Below, one piece after another: positions 12,022-21,745 of a stretch of 64,000 nt of DNA. The translations under genes and the position numbers were made by a program. The notes beneath the pieces were generated by a model that made no database searches, was not told the origin of the DNA, and saw only the letters and a list, made by a program, of their open reading frames with translations. Source of the DNA: Ryuthela nishihirai (taxonomy: Eukaryota; Arthropoda; Arachnida; Araneae; Heptathelidae). Position 1 is the stretch's first letter; every line of letters begins with the position of its first letter. Location of the stretch: assembly GCA_038380435.1 (NCBI GenBank), contig JAWZYU010000030.1, positions 63,437,817-63,501,816 of the forward strand. Direction: 5' to 3'.

Positions 12022-12247
12022 GATTAAACCGTAGCCTCCGTAACTAAATGCCTACCGTATTGAACCAAACCTTGGCAACACCTGTTTACTGGATCTGCCG
12101 CTAGATGTCGTTGGCTACGGGTTCATACCATGGAGGTTGATACCATTGCGTGTTGATACCATTGCGTAAAGTTAGTGGTAGCAACGGTTACTTTGAAAGT
12201 TTTTGCAGTTGTTAGGTGAAATTTTGTACTTCAATTAAAACACACCA

Positions 12248-12362
12248 CATTGCGTTGTTCCCTATTGTAATTCAGATACTCGTAAGGATAAAATTTCTTT
12301 TCATGAAATTCCTAGCCATTGCGATTTGCGTCAAAAATGGCTAAGAGCTATATCTAGAAAAG
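12248..12362 (+). pseudogene. THAP zinc-finger N-terminal exon of the P-like transposon
   Basis: Open stretch reading HCVVPYCNSDTRKDK, ISFHEIPSHCDLRQKW then LRAISRK, ending at a consensus donor AAAG|GTAAAT. THAP domains begin C-x2-4-C, then contain SFH.(F/I)P and KW..AI.R; all these are present, with C-x4-C here. The final C-x2-H half would be in the next exon, which I cannot find. No ATG precedes the first cysteine in frame (the codons before are ..SIKTP), so the start is lost or lies in an earlier exon. THAP domains bind transposon ends in P elements and promoters in host factors. Confidence 0.75.
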
Positions 12363-12461
12363 GTAAATTCTTCTGAATTTAGATGATTCAGATGTCAACT
12401 AAATTTTAATTAACACTATTTGTTTAGTGTTAAAAAGATATAAATTTCTATATTTAACAAT

Positions 12462-12666
12462 TAATTTTATTAAATACCCCCTCAAGCAGCTGCTTGCACA
12501 TAGGTCTGACAGGAGCCTGTCAGTTTATATGCCATAGTAGAAGGTACGTGAGGCTGGCAGGACCTCAGCAGAAAAACAACATGAACAGCCATGCCTTACC
12601 CGAGGCTCGAACCCAGGTCCCTTAGATCAGTAGCCAAGCGCGCTAACCACTCGGCCATGGGACGGC
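12462..12666 (-). repeat. SINE-B, full-length
   Basis: Tail (TACCCCCTCAAGCAGCTGCT) at the left, tRNA-like head (TAACCACTCGGCC) at the right. It is flanked by a 12-bp TSD ATATTTAACAAT (12450-12461, 12667-12678), which shows retroposition into the P-like transposon. Confidence 0.92.
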
Positions 12667-12944
12667 ATATTTAACAATAAGGTATAATTAATTAAAATTT
12701 TTGTATAAACTTGTAACTTTTTTTCTGATATGCATTTTATTTAAGTTTACACATAAAGCATGTTTCCTTATTATTTTGATCAGGATTGAGGGAGGGATGT
12801 GCATGTACCACCATCCCCTTTGAAAATGTTAGTAATGGTAATAGATGCACAAATTTCTTAAACCTGTAAAACGGAAGGGGAAAGGCCATACTGGAATGAA
12901 AATCCACTTTCTTGGCCCTTTTACTTGCTCGAATGAGTTTCTTT

Positions 12945-12961
12945 CCCCCCCCCCCCCCCCC
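12945..12961. repeat. poly-C tract (17 C)
   Basis: Uninterrupted run of 17 cytosines inside the P-like transposon. A 14-C run at 14041-14054 is a second one in the same element. Confidence 0.9.
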
Positions 12962-13235
12962 TTCACCCCCTTAACCTTTTTCTCCCTAGAACTGGGCCTA
13001 TTTCCGATTAATGTGCATATTTCAATTGCACTATCGGTTTCAAGGAATGAAACACTCATTCAGCTTTCACTATCTTAACATTTCTAAGTTCATTATAATG
13101 TAGAGCGCAAAAAAAAAAAGTGCTGCGAAATTATTGGTAGATTCGTTAAAAAGTAATTAAAAAAAAGTTCCCTGAAAAGTAAATGACAATCACCCAATTC
13201 TTATTAGCAATTAACAGGAATTTCCATTACATTTT

Positions 13236-13610
13236 TGGAGCGGGGGTGGCTCAGTCGGTAGCGCGCCAGGCTCGTAATGTGTAGTTCACTCCCAGCTGGG
13301 TCAGCGTTGAGATTTATCTCCGCAAAATTTCCTGCCTGCCCACGGTCAGTAGGGGACACCGATGGGCTTGGAAAGGCCGCCGTCCGTCGGATGGGACATT
13401 AAGTCGTGGCCCCGTGTGCGGGAGAGCCATACCCTGTGCACGTTAAAGAACACGCTGGATGGCCTTGATGGGAGGCTACCATCTGTCTCCCAACAGCTGT
13501 TCTAGTGGGTCCCCTTCCCCAACCTTCTCTGAGCCTTCGGAGTCCATGTGACCTGGCCATTTAGCCTATGGTGTGCAAAAAAGTGCCGCTCAGAGGTAAA
13601 ACAACCCAAC
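13236..13610 (+). repeat. SINE-A, nearly full-length
   Basis: Head GCGGGGGTGGCTCAGTCGGT, body and AAAACAACCCAA tail. Part of the anticodon-to-B-box segment is deleted (GTAGTTCACTCCCAGCTGG). TSD CCATTACATTTT / CCATTATATTTT with one change. Confidence 0.92.
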
Positions 13611-13730
13611 CCATTATATTTTATGCATATCTTTCACAATTAAAGACCCCTATCAAAAGATCGTTTTTTCCTTCCAGAATATTTTTTTGCTCTCTAGTAA
13701 TAAAAATAATATGTATCCTCTTACTTGGGG

Positions 13731-13935
13731 TAGCCGTCCCGTGGCCGAGTGGTTAGCGCGCTTGGCTACTGATCTAAGGTACCTGGGTTCAAGCCCCGGG
13801 TCAAGGCATGGTTGTGTGTGTTGTTTTTCTGCTGAGGTCCTGCCATCCTCTCAGACATTCTACTCTGGCATATAAACTGACAGGCTCCTGTCAGACCTCT
13901 GTGGCAAGCAGCTGCTTGAGGGGTATTTTTTTTAT
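13731..13935 (+). repeat. SINE-B, full-length
   Basis: GTCCCGTGGCCGAGTGGTTA head, B box GGTTCAAGCCC, body, the two 3' hairpins and a GGGGTATTTTTTTTAT tail. Inserted in the P-like transposon. Confidence 0.92.
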
Positions 13936-14221
13936 TTGGGAAAGAAAATTAAAACGGGTTAAAATCGATTGCCGTGGAAATTTCCTTCCTCTTTTTACGA
14001 AAGAGAAGAATGTAATTTGAGGAACTTTTAGGTAGGTATTCCCCCCCCCCCCCCTCAATGCACCAAGCTGTTATTTGGTAAATATCTTTTCACGGTTTGC
14101 CACGTGATAGAAAACATGGCAGATAAACAATTTTGACATTCATAACGAGGTATTTATAGGCATATTTCTCAGTGTCTGAAAGCAGAAATATTTCAAGTAT
14201 GATCATGCATTGCTTAAAAAA

Positions 14222-14295
14222 AAATACCCCCTGAAGCAGCTGCTTGCCACAGAGGTCTGACAGGAGCCTGTCAGTTTACATGCCAAAGTAGAAAA
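14222..14295 (-). repeat. SINE-B, 5'-truncated tail fragment
   Basis: Only the 3' 70 bases (both hairpins plus tail). It ends at TGCCAAAGTAGAAAATCT. Confidence 0.88.
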
Positions 14296-14759
14296 TCTCT
14301 GATGGCAGAATTTGTTATTTCTATTTGTGATCAAGATCTATATACGCAGACAATATATATTTTGAAAACCAACCACCAAATTGTATATTTCTTAAGTTTA
14401 CTACAATTTTCTCTAAGAAGCTCAAAATATGTAATCCTATTGAATATAATAACTGCTTCTGATTTACTTTATACAGTGTATCACAATATAACGTATGATG
14501 CTGTCACCCGTAGCTACTGCCCTCTTGCGGCAGAAACCTGCTTGCCTGTTGTCAAGCGTTCAACGGCGAAGCTGGCAAATCGGTAGGCATCTAGTTACGG
14601 AGGCTACGGATTAAACTTTAGTATTTATAACACTGTATACTAATTGTAAGAGGTAAAAATGAAGTGAGTAGTACATATCCATGACGATACAAAGAACTGT
14701 AGGAACCTGTAGGAAATCAGGCAAAAGGTTGATTTTTAACATTAGTGCCCTATTTGTAT

Positions 14760-15194
14760 GGGGCGGGGGTGGCTCAGTCGGTAGCGCGCCAGGCTCGTAA
14801 TCTATACTTCCCAGGTTCAAGTCCCAGCTGGGTCAGCGTTGAGATTTATCTCCGCAAAATTCCCCGCCCTGCCCACGGTCAGTAGGGGACACCGATGGGC
14901 TTGGAAAGGCCGTCGTCCGTCGGATGGGACGTTAAGCCGTGGCCCCGTGTGCGGGAGAGCCATACCCTGTGCACGTTAAAGAACACGCTGGATGGCCTTG
15001 GCGGGAGGCTACCATCTGTCTCCCAACAGCTTTTCCAGTGGGTCCCCTCCCCAACCTTCTCTGAGCCTTCGGGGTTCATATGACCTGGCCATTTAGCCCA
15101 TTGTGTGCACAAAAGTGCTGCTCAGAGGTAAAACCTGGCCATTTAGCCCATTGTGTGCACAAAAGTGCCGCTCAGAGGTAAAACAACCCAACCC
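14760..15194 (+). repeat. SINE-A, full-length with duplicated tail segment
   Basis: Reference description for the family. The tRNA-like head has A box TGGCTCAGTCGGT and B box GGTTCAAGTCC. The anticodon loop reads CTCGTAA between paired AG..CT arms, which is tRNA-Met-like with the CAT triplet changed to CGT. A body of about 300 bases and an AAAACAACCCAACCC tail follow. Here a 50-base segment beginning ACCTGGCCATTTAGCCC is repeated twice (15083 and 15133). A 12-bp TSD CCCTATTTGTAT flanks it (14748-14759 and after the tail). Confidence 0.95.
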
Positions 15195-15204
15195 TATTTG
15201 TATA

Positions 15205-15395
15205 AAAAAAATTATGCCTGAAGCAGTTGCTTACCATAGAGCATACGGTTACCAGTAGCATGTCGGTTTAAACTCCATACTAGAAGGTATGTGAAGATGG
15301 CGAGACCTCAGCAGAAATAACAACACAAATATCCATGCCTTCACCAGGCATTTTTAATTACTAGCCAAACACACTAACCACTCGTCCACTCCATA
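15205..15395 (-). repeat. SINE-B, old diverged copy
   Basis: Degenerate but collinear: GCAGTTGCTTACCATAGAG, then AGACCTCAGCAGAAATAACA and CTAACCACTCGTCCACTCC. It lies directly after the SINE-A at 14760. Confidence 0.75.
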
Positions 15396-16600
15396 TACCT
15401 CAAATAGTAATATTTTCACAACGTTAATCTCATAGAACACTACAGAAATTCATTCACGCTGAACTTTTGCATGGCTGAATAAGTATAAAATCTACGCTTT
15501 TAGAAGGAACATAGATTCTGAGGAAATTGCAACCATTATTTTGATTATATAATTGAACAATTATTATTTATACAGTTTCGTATCTTTTATATACTGCAAT
15601 AAGCGTACGTTGAAATATAAAAGTATGATCAGCGTAGAATTGCCTCCTTTTCAAATCAAGCAACCCAGCGATATTTGAGACCTGTTGGTCCTAGTCCGGA
15701 GATATTTCAGTAGCTTAGATGTGTGAGCAGGAGCATTAAATCTGGGAAAGGCGTTATTAATAGAAATGTTTACCTTTTCAAATGCTTTCTTTTAAATAAA
15801 AAATAAACGTTTATGCTTACTTTTATTGGTAAATAAAATAAATTATTCAGTTTACAGGTAGATTGACTAACAACGAATCAGTTATAATGATTAAAGCATT
15901 AATTTTGATTCTTGCTTAGCAAGTTCGTAATTCGGCCAATAATTATTACTTTTTTTCTCTCTCTGCCTATCTGCCTTCACAGACTGGCCTGTTCAAATTC
16001 AATGAAGTCAAGAAGTTCCTCACATCTCGTATCAAAACTTTAGGTCATGTTCAGGCTTTGTCAGATATTGTCAGCCGATTTCTGTCACACCGATGTCAGC
16101 CGATTTCTGTTGTGCAGATTTTTCCCAAATTATATATTTGTCAACAAAAATCAAAATTTTTATGTAATTTTCGCCATAGCTGTAATAAGCAAATTCAAAT
16201 CTATTGAGTTTTTTTTTTTTAATTTTACCTGGTAAGAAATATTACCCAGCAGCTGTTTGAGGGGGTATTTAAAAAAAAAATCCTATGCAGCAAACGAACT
16301 ACTTTTTTTCTCAATGAAAGACTATAGTATTTTGGAAGCAAGTCTATGGAAACGGACTCGTTTCACTTGAATGAGCAACGTAAAAACCTAAGTACAACAG
16401 TCTACACAGTGCAGAGATTACAATTACATTCAGTTGTATTCTGGCCTATCCTATCACCGCTAACGATCAGTCACTCAGAGCAACCAACTGTACAATACAT
16501 GTATATTACTGCTCTGTCTAATGTCCCGCAAGTTGGATCGATTTGACAGATTCCATCAATCACACCCAACAGGACTTTGCGTCCGACCAACCACACACTA
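15396..16600. other. AT-rich unique sequence with one SINE-B tail relic
   Basis: Nothing recognisable apart from 16249-16280. A short TGTCAGCCGATTTCTGT repeat occurs twice near 16068-16110. Confidence 0.5.
16249..16280 (+). repeat. SINE-B solo tail
   Basis: AGCAGCTGTTTGAGGGGGTA followed by an A run. It starts exactly at the terminal AGCAGCTGCTT hairpin of SINE-B, with nothing of the body in front. Confidence 0.7.
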
Positions 16601-16900
16601 CTATAGAAGCGCTTCTTTAATAACAATTAGCGCTGATTGCTGCGTGCCTTCGTGCCAGAGGAACCAGGTGCGCCCGATCACGTGACGGGGACACGGCGCA
16701 CCGTGTAATTACGTGTAATAAAACACGCCATCCCCCCCGCAGCGAGACTCAACAGAGCCATACGTTCACTGCCTGGCCTGAAACTGAAGGGGCGTGCTGA
16801 ATCAAACGAACCAATTATCCTCGTTCTGCATTTCTACCTCCCTTTCCCCGTCGAAACCAGTTCTTTTAATGACTTCATTGCATACGGCGATTGAGTTATA
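16600..16900. other. GC-richer single-copy island
   Basis: About 300 bases rich in CpG (GTGCGCCCGATCACGTGACG at 16669, GACACGGCGCACC, CCCCCCGCAGCGAG) within AT-rich surroundings. No SINE similarity. Could be regulatory; no exon is supportable. Confidence 0.35.
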
Positions 16901-17132
16901 GCAGAGGGATATAGAACCAGTGATAAATTAGACGAAAAGAAAAAACGTTAAATGCAGTTTTTGACTTCAAGTGCTTGTTGTGAGAAGACGCCTAAGACGA
17001 AACATAAAACAAATACCAAGCCCTTTAATAACTGCAGGGGGATCCCCCTCCATTTCTCTTGACTGCTAATGTCATTCATGAATGAAGTATCAACACAATG
17101 TGGGTGCGGAGCAGAGAAAAAGAAACAGTATA

Positions 17133-17270
17133 TATGTATTAACTGCTGACAAAGATTCATAGCATTTAACGAAATCTTTTCAAGGGCAGCACACTTATCA
17201 AATACTACAGCTAAAATGTCCACTTAGCTGCAAAATACTTCAATAACATACAAATTGAAATAATCGCTTA
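17133..17270. repeat. 138-bp direct duplication, copy 1
   Basis: TATGTATTAACTGCTGACAA ... AATCGCTTA, matching 18912-19049 with only about ten differences over 138 bases in the same orientation. On the minus strand both copies are open and read DILAVVFD(K/R)C, LEKISLNA, NLCQQLIH. The peptide resembles a leucine-rich-repeat turn but I do not recognise a family. Confidence 0.8.
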
Positions 17271-17319
17271 CTCTGGAGCATTGGTGTACCAGAAACTTCC
17301 AATAGGGGGAGAGGTTGTT

Positions 17320-18056
17320 TTTCTTCTGAGTGGTATTGTTTTGCACACCATGGGCTTAAAATGCCAGGTTACAAGGATTCGTAGAACGTTAGGAGGAGAC
17401 CCACTGGACAACTGGTAGCCTCCCATCAAGGACATCCAGCGTGATTTTTAAGGCGCATAGTATTATAGCTCTCCTGCACGGGGCGGGGGTGGCTCAGTCG
17501 GTAACGCGCCAGGCTCGTAATCTGTAGTTCCCAGGTTCGAGTCCCAGCTGGGTCAGCGTTGAGTATTTATCTCCGTAAAATTCCCCGCCCTGCCCACGTC
17601 AGTAGGGGACACCGATGGGCTTGGAAAGGCCACCGTCCGTCGGATGGGACGTTAAGCCGTGGCCCCGTGTGCGGGAGAGCTCATACCCTGTACTCGTTAA
17701 AGAACACGCTGGATGGCCTTGACGGGAGGCTACCATCTGTCTCCTAACAGCTGTTCCAGTGGGTCCCCTCCCCCAACCTTCTCTGAGCCTTCGGGGTCCA
17801 TGTGATCTGGCCATTTAGCACATGGTGTGCAAAAAAGTGCTGCTCAGAGGTAAAACAACCCAACTCTCCTGCACAAAGAGCAACGTCTTAACGTCCCATC
17901 TGAAGAACGGGGCCTTCCAAGCCCTTCGCTGTTCCTTTTTCTCACCGAGGGTAGGTTAGGGTTAGCGGAGATAAATTTGAACATTGGGATTCGAATCTGA
18001 AAACTGCAGATTACGAGACTGGCGCGTTACCACTGAGACACAACTCCTGCCCTGAC
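17320..18056 (-). repeat. SINE-A, old copy split by a younger SINE-A
   Basis: The left half (17320-17479) carries the inverted body (TTTTGCACACCATGGGCTTA, CATCCAGCGTGATTTTTAAGG). The right half (17875-18056) continues with TTAACGTCCCATCTGAAG, GATTCGAATCTG and the A-box region. The interruption is the young insertion at 17480-17863. Confidence 0.85.
17480..17863 (+). repeat. SINE-A, full-length, nested in an older SINE-A
   Basis: Complete head to tail, flanked by an 11-bp TSD CTCTCCTGCAC (17469-17479, 17864-17874). The TSD sequence itself belongs to the older inverted copy. Confidence 0.95.
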
Positions 18057-18612
18057 ACCAGAAAAATCAAAGATGAAAAAAAAAGGTCAGACTCTTCATG
18101 AGGGAAAAGAATCAAAGAAAAAAATTTTTTTTTTGCAAAACTAGATCAAATAAGTAGGAAATATAAGTGATTAGCTGTGAATCTTTATATTTTTTTATCA
18201 TAAAATTTTTGAAGATTTCATTTAAAAAAATGTGATGAACAACGGAGAAACGTGTAAAACAGAAATCTTCCAAACTAAATGGAACACCATGGAAATTTCT
18301 GTTTCAAATCAAATCTCTGCTTACACTACTCGAAGGAAAAAAGTATATAACCACAATTCATTCTCTTATTTAATTCTTTTAATGAAAATACTTCATTCAT
18401 AAATCATAATGCTTTGTACTCCACATTTTCCAAGAAAGTTTATCGTTGTAAAAAAAAATAGTTCTAACCAAAAAACGACCTGGTGAGAAAGAATCAACGA
18501 TACACAAAGAGACGGAAATTTTCCGATGATAACGCACGCTGAAGTGAAGTTTACCCCAGCGAATATGTTACACAGGATGGTAAAACAACCACAGGAAGTA
18601 GAAAGCACTTAC

Positions 18613-18806
18613 CGTCACTGTCTATAATTATCTGTACTCCCCTGCCCATAATTCTCCATCCGTCGAGATCCCACCCGCGGGGCACGGGGGAAAAAGAAAA
18701 GGGGACTCCCTGCCAGTAAAACCTTAAGTGTTGTCTACTAGCTGTAGGTTTTACACCACTGCCTTCTATGAACACCAGTGGGAGCCACCGGGCACTTTCA
18801 GAGCTG
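18613..18806 (-). CDS. candidate upstream coding exon (possible ci 5' exon)
   Basis: GC-richer stretch open on the minus strand from a stop at 18824-18826. A possible acceptor ATGCTACAG precedes 18806. A strong donor GACG|GTAAGT ends the exon at 18613 in phase 1, exactly the phase the first visible ci exon requires. The reading includes FYWQGVPFSFSPVPRGW and WRIMGRGVQIIIDSD; translation could start at the internal ATG (MGRGVQ). The peptide is not one I recognise from Ci/GLI, so the link rests on strand, phase and splice signal only. Confidence 0.28.
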
Positions 18807-18911
18807 TAGCATTTAAAAGAGCCTTACATACGTTGAAAATTATTGAAATATTTCCACACAAACATGACCTTTTTCAGTTCTATAAGATAGGGCAAAATAC
18901 GATCGCATTTC

Positions 18912-19049
18912 TATGTATTAACTGCTGACAAAGATTTATAGCATTTAACGAAATCTTTTCAAGGGTAGAACACCTATCAAATACTACAGCTAAAATGTCT
19001 ACTTAGCTGCAAAATACTTCAATAACATAGAAATTGAAACAATCGCTTA
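18912..19049. repeat. 138-bp direct duplication, copy 2
   Basis: Second copy of the segment at 17133-17270, offset 1779 bases, same orientation. The minus-strand frame remains open with DILAVVFDRC, LEKISLNAIN and LCQQLIH. It lies about 105 bases to the right of the candidate exon at 18613-18806. Confidence 0.8.
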
Positions 19050-19154
19050 ATTTGGATTTTTTTAACAATCATTAAATTTCTTAATAAATACAATCTGTAT
19101 AAATAACTATGTTACACTATACAAACTTCAAAATTGTAACTCTTATTATGTTTA

Positions 19155-19205
19155 TACTCCCCTCAAGCAGCTGCTTGCCACAGAGGTCAGACAGGAGTCT
19201 GTCTT
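19155..19205 (-). repeat. SINE-B tail fragment, truncated at hairpin 1
   Basis: CTCAAGCAGCTGCTTGCCAC, then the first hairpin GACAGGAGTCTGTC, where similarity stops abruptly. Confidence 0.8.
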
Positions 19206-19489
19206 GCAGGTTAAATTACAATTCACAGGGACTTTCTAGATGTTCTGTGCTTTGGAATGAAACGCTTCTTCTACCACGCTTGCGCTCCCAAGTGGCAAGC
19301 GATTTTATTATTGCCTGTAGTGATGGTAATAAGCTTTTTTCAACGAATTAATTCTCATTGATTTTAATTTCATCGAAATATTAATCAGTTTTCATCGAAA
19401 AGTTGAATGGGAATTTCATCAATAGCAATATGTTGGATTTTAATCTTGAATTTCCATATATCCTTTTAGTGATGCTAACGATGTCGACC

Positions 19490-19533
19490 CTAAAAGTTAT
19501 GCCTTACGTATAGACGTAGAGCATAACTTTTAG
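19490..19533. repeat. 13-bp perfect hairpin
   Basis: CTAAAAGTTATGC at 19490-19502 pairs with GCATAACTTTTAG at 19521-19533 across an 18-base loop. Confidence 0.6.
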
Positions 19534-19861
19534 AATAATAAATATTTTAGATTTTAAGATTGCCCTTTACGTTCAGAATTTGAATGGTTGCCTACGTTGG
19601 TACCCTCTCTTTGAGAATGCTAGTAACGGAAACGAAGAGGGGGAGGGCGTGTGCAATCCCCCCCCCAAAAAAAAACAGTAGAAATGCGCCTTTGGGGGGC
19701 TAATCGTTCATTCCCTCTCTTCCCTGACGCAGTCACTGACTCAGAGCTCCAAAAAGATTTAAATCGAAGGCGAGACCTCATCCGAAAAGCAATATACATA
19801 AAAAAGAAAGCATTTGTAAGGCAAATCCAAAACTCGAACCCATTTTCCGTAATTCCTACAA

Positions 19862-19917
19862 AATTGAATTACATGAGAGTGGATTAGTGAGCTTGGCCAC
19901 TCTCATGTAATTCAATT
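19862..19917. repeat. 21-bp perfect hairpin abutting a SINE-B head
   Basis: AATTGAATTACATGAGAGTG(G) at 19862-19882 is the exact reverse complement of 19897-19917, with a 14-base loop. It ends 8 bases before the SINE-B head at 19925. The right arm may be the target region or an inverted duplication made when the SINE inserted. Confidence 0.75.
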
Positions 19918-19924
19918 AAAAAAA

Positions 19925-20853
19925 TGCGTCCCGTGGCCGAGTGGTTAGCGCGCTTGGCTACTGATTGAAGGGACCTGGATTCGAGCCCCATGCATAATAA
20001 GGCATGGATGTTATGTGTCGTTTTTCTGCTGAGTTCCCGTATTCCTCACAGACCTTCTACTGTGGCATATAAACTGACAGGCTCCTGTCAGACCTCTGTT
20101 TCAAGCAGCTGCTTGAGGGGGGATTTATACAGTTGTTAAGGACCATCCTCTCAGATCTACTGTGGCATATAAACTGACAGGCTCCTGTCAGACCTCTGTG
20201 GAAGCAGTGCTTGAGGTTGGGTTGTTTTACCTCTGAGCGGCACTTTTTTGCACACCATGGGCTAAATGGCCAGGTCACATGGACCCCGAAGGTTCAGAGA
20301 AGATTGGGGGAGGAGACCTACTGGAACAGCTGTTGGGAGACAGATGGTAGCCTCCCGTCAAGGCCATCCAGCGTGTTCTTTAATGTGCACAGGGTATGTC
20401 TCTCCCGGACACGGGGCCACGGCTTAACGTCCCATCCGACAGTTGGGTTGGGTTGTTTTACCTCTGAGCGGCACTTTTTTGCACACCATGGGCTAAATGG
20501 CCAGGACACATGGACCCCGAGGGCTCAAAGAAGGTTGGGGGAGGGGACCCACTGGAACAGCTGTTGGGAGACAGATGGTAGCCTCCCGTCAAGGCCATCC
20601 AGCGTGTTCTTTAACGTGCACAGGGTATGGCTCTCCCGCACACGGCTTAACGTCCCATCCGACGGACGGCGGCCTTTCCAAGCCCATCGGTGTCCCCTAC
20701 TGACCGTGGGCAGGGCGGGGAATTTTACGGAGATAAATCTCAACGCTGACCCAGCTGGGACTCGAACCTGGGAAGTACAGATTACGAGCCTGGCGCGCTA
20801 CCGACTGAGCCACCCCCGCCCTTAGTGCTTGATGGGGGATTTATACAGTTGTT
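19925..20853 (+). repeat. SINE-B with duplicated 3' part, interrupted by a SINE-A dimer
   Basis: The first unit runs from the head (19925) to GGGGGGATTTATACAGTTGTTAAG (about 20139). A second 3' unit starts GACCATCCTCTCAGATCTACT. The closing GGGGGATTTATACAGTTGTT appears only after the inserted SINE-A dimer (20831-20853). The element therefore ends in two tandem 3' segments. Confidence 0.88.
20215..20823 (-). repeat. SINE-A dimer (full unit plus 5'-truncated unit)
   Basis: Read on the minus strand: a full-length unit (20823-20444), then a second unit that begins inside the body at CTGTCGGATGGGACG and ends in its own tail (about 20443-20215). The pair sits between one 9-bp TSD AGTGCTTGA (20206-20214, 20824-20832), inside the SINE-B tail. 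A 204-codon open frame across it is accidental. Confidence 0.93.
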
Positions 20854-21440
20854 AAGCAAAATTTGTCTATTAGATTAGCCGGTTGGTGTCGCTATCGATT
20901 TTTTTTCCAAGAGGCAAATTCACTTCATTTTCGAACATGAGATGTTTTTTTTTCGAGTTACACCAGATAATCCATTTTTAAAAGTTTTCAAAAACTGTTT
21001 CCTGCCGATGTTAAATTATTGAGCAATCTTTTTTTTTTACTGAGGGGGTATTTATTATTTATATATATATTAAAAAAAAGGTATTTTAATAGATTTCCAA
21101 TGAAACGAATTTCAGGTTCGGATAGAGATTCAAGCACTGAATGAAATAAATGGCATGCATATCTGAAATTTTCACAAAATTTTATTTGAACCATACGACT
21201 CATAAAAAAAATATTTTTGGAGAAAAAAAAAAGATCAGAAATCTCATCATTTATTCTAAGCAATGGTAATCAAAATCTTTTAAAATAAAATTGTGTTTTC
21301 AACAAGATAAAGATCTTTGTAAAGACTACCGCTTATCAGATCAAATTCGTGGTATTCAGAGAATTCTTCATTTTCGGCAACTTCTCTTAAACTAAAGATC
21401 TGTAATCACCATGAACTTCCCCTGCAGATTGACTGTCAAT
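20854..21440. other. AT-rich unique sequence
   Basis: Contains a TGAGGGGGTATTTATT scrap at 21040 resembling a SINE-B tail end. Otherwise nothing. Confidence 0.45.
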
Positions 21441-21745
21441 TTTTACCCTTCCTCCTCCTCTTCGTTTGCAACTCATCACTCCTCCCATCCCTAATCTCCG
21501 AGCTGCATTCGACAGCTGAACCTAGGCTGCAATTTTCCTCGATGTACAGCTAAAGCTGGAATCAGAGCCCCAGGGGTTCAGTGAGGCGTGGCGGCGATGA
21601 TCGGAGGGACTCCATCATTATATGGGCAGCCGCCCGAGGCCTCGGCTACCACATGGCCGACAGGTGGCGCCTGTAAACAGCCACCGGACACTTGACCCTG
21701 ACGGCAAGTCGCGATAGGTCGGCTACTAGTTCGTGTTTACATGTA
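21440..21745. promoter_or_regulatory. GC-rich single-copy island with CTCF-like motif
   Basis: Unique, GC- and CpG-enriched stretch. CGACAGGTGGCGCCTGTAAA at 21658-21677 contains AGGTGGCGC, the core recognised by arthropod and vertebrate CTCF. No SINE or transposon similarity and no supported exon. Possibly an insulator or enhancer in the ci neighbourhood. Confidence 0.35.

Larger units (their letters stand above)
12030..14608 (+). mobile_element. P-superfamily DNA transposon with THAP exon, riddled by SINEs
   Basis: Termini are 28-base inverted repeats, CGTAGCCTCCGTAACTA.. at 12030-12057 and its reverse complement at 14581-14608, 27 of 28 matching. They are flanked by a perfect 8-bp TSD GATTAAAC (12022-12029 and 14609-14616). 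Eight-base TSDs and an N-terminal THAP zinc finger are the hallmarks of P-element transposons. Subterminal regions are also partly inverted (TCTGCCGC and GCTACGGGT on both sides). A THAP-coding stretch lies at 12248-12362. Four later SINE insertions (12462-12666, 13236-13610, 13731-13935, 14222-14295) account for roughly 850 bp, leaving about 1.7 kb. I see no transposase catalytic region, so this copy looks internally deleted and non-autonomous. Confidence 0.82.

Noticed and set aside
14760..14835. tRNA gene calls in SINE heads
   Set aside because: A and B boxes are present, but the acceptor stem and part of the T arm do not pair, and the sequence continues into the SINE body at every locus.
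20211..20825. 204-codon plus-strand open frame
   Set aside because: Runs through two inverted SINE-A units. The same peptide wording (TSERHFFAHHGLNGQ, PSRPSSVFFNVHRV) recurs at every SINE-A copy in both orientations, so it is repeat-derived.
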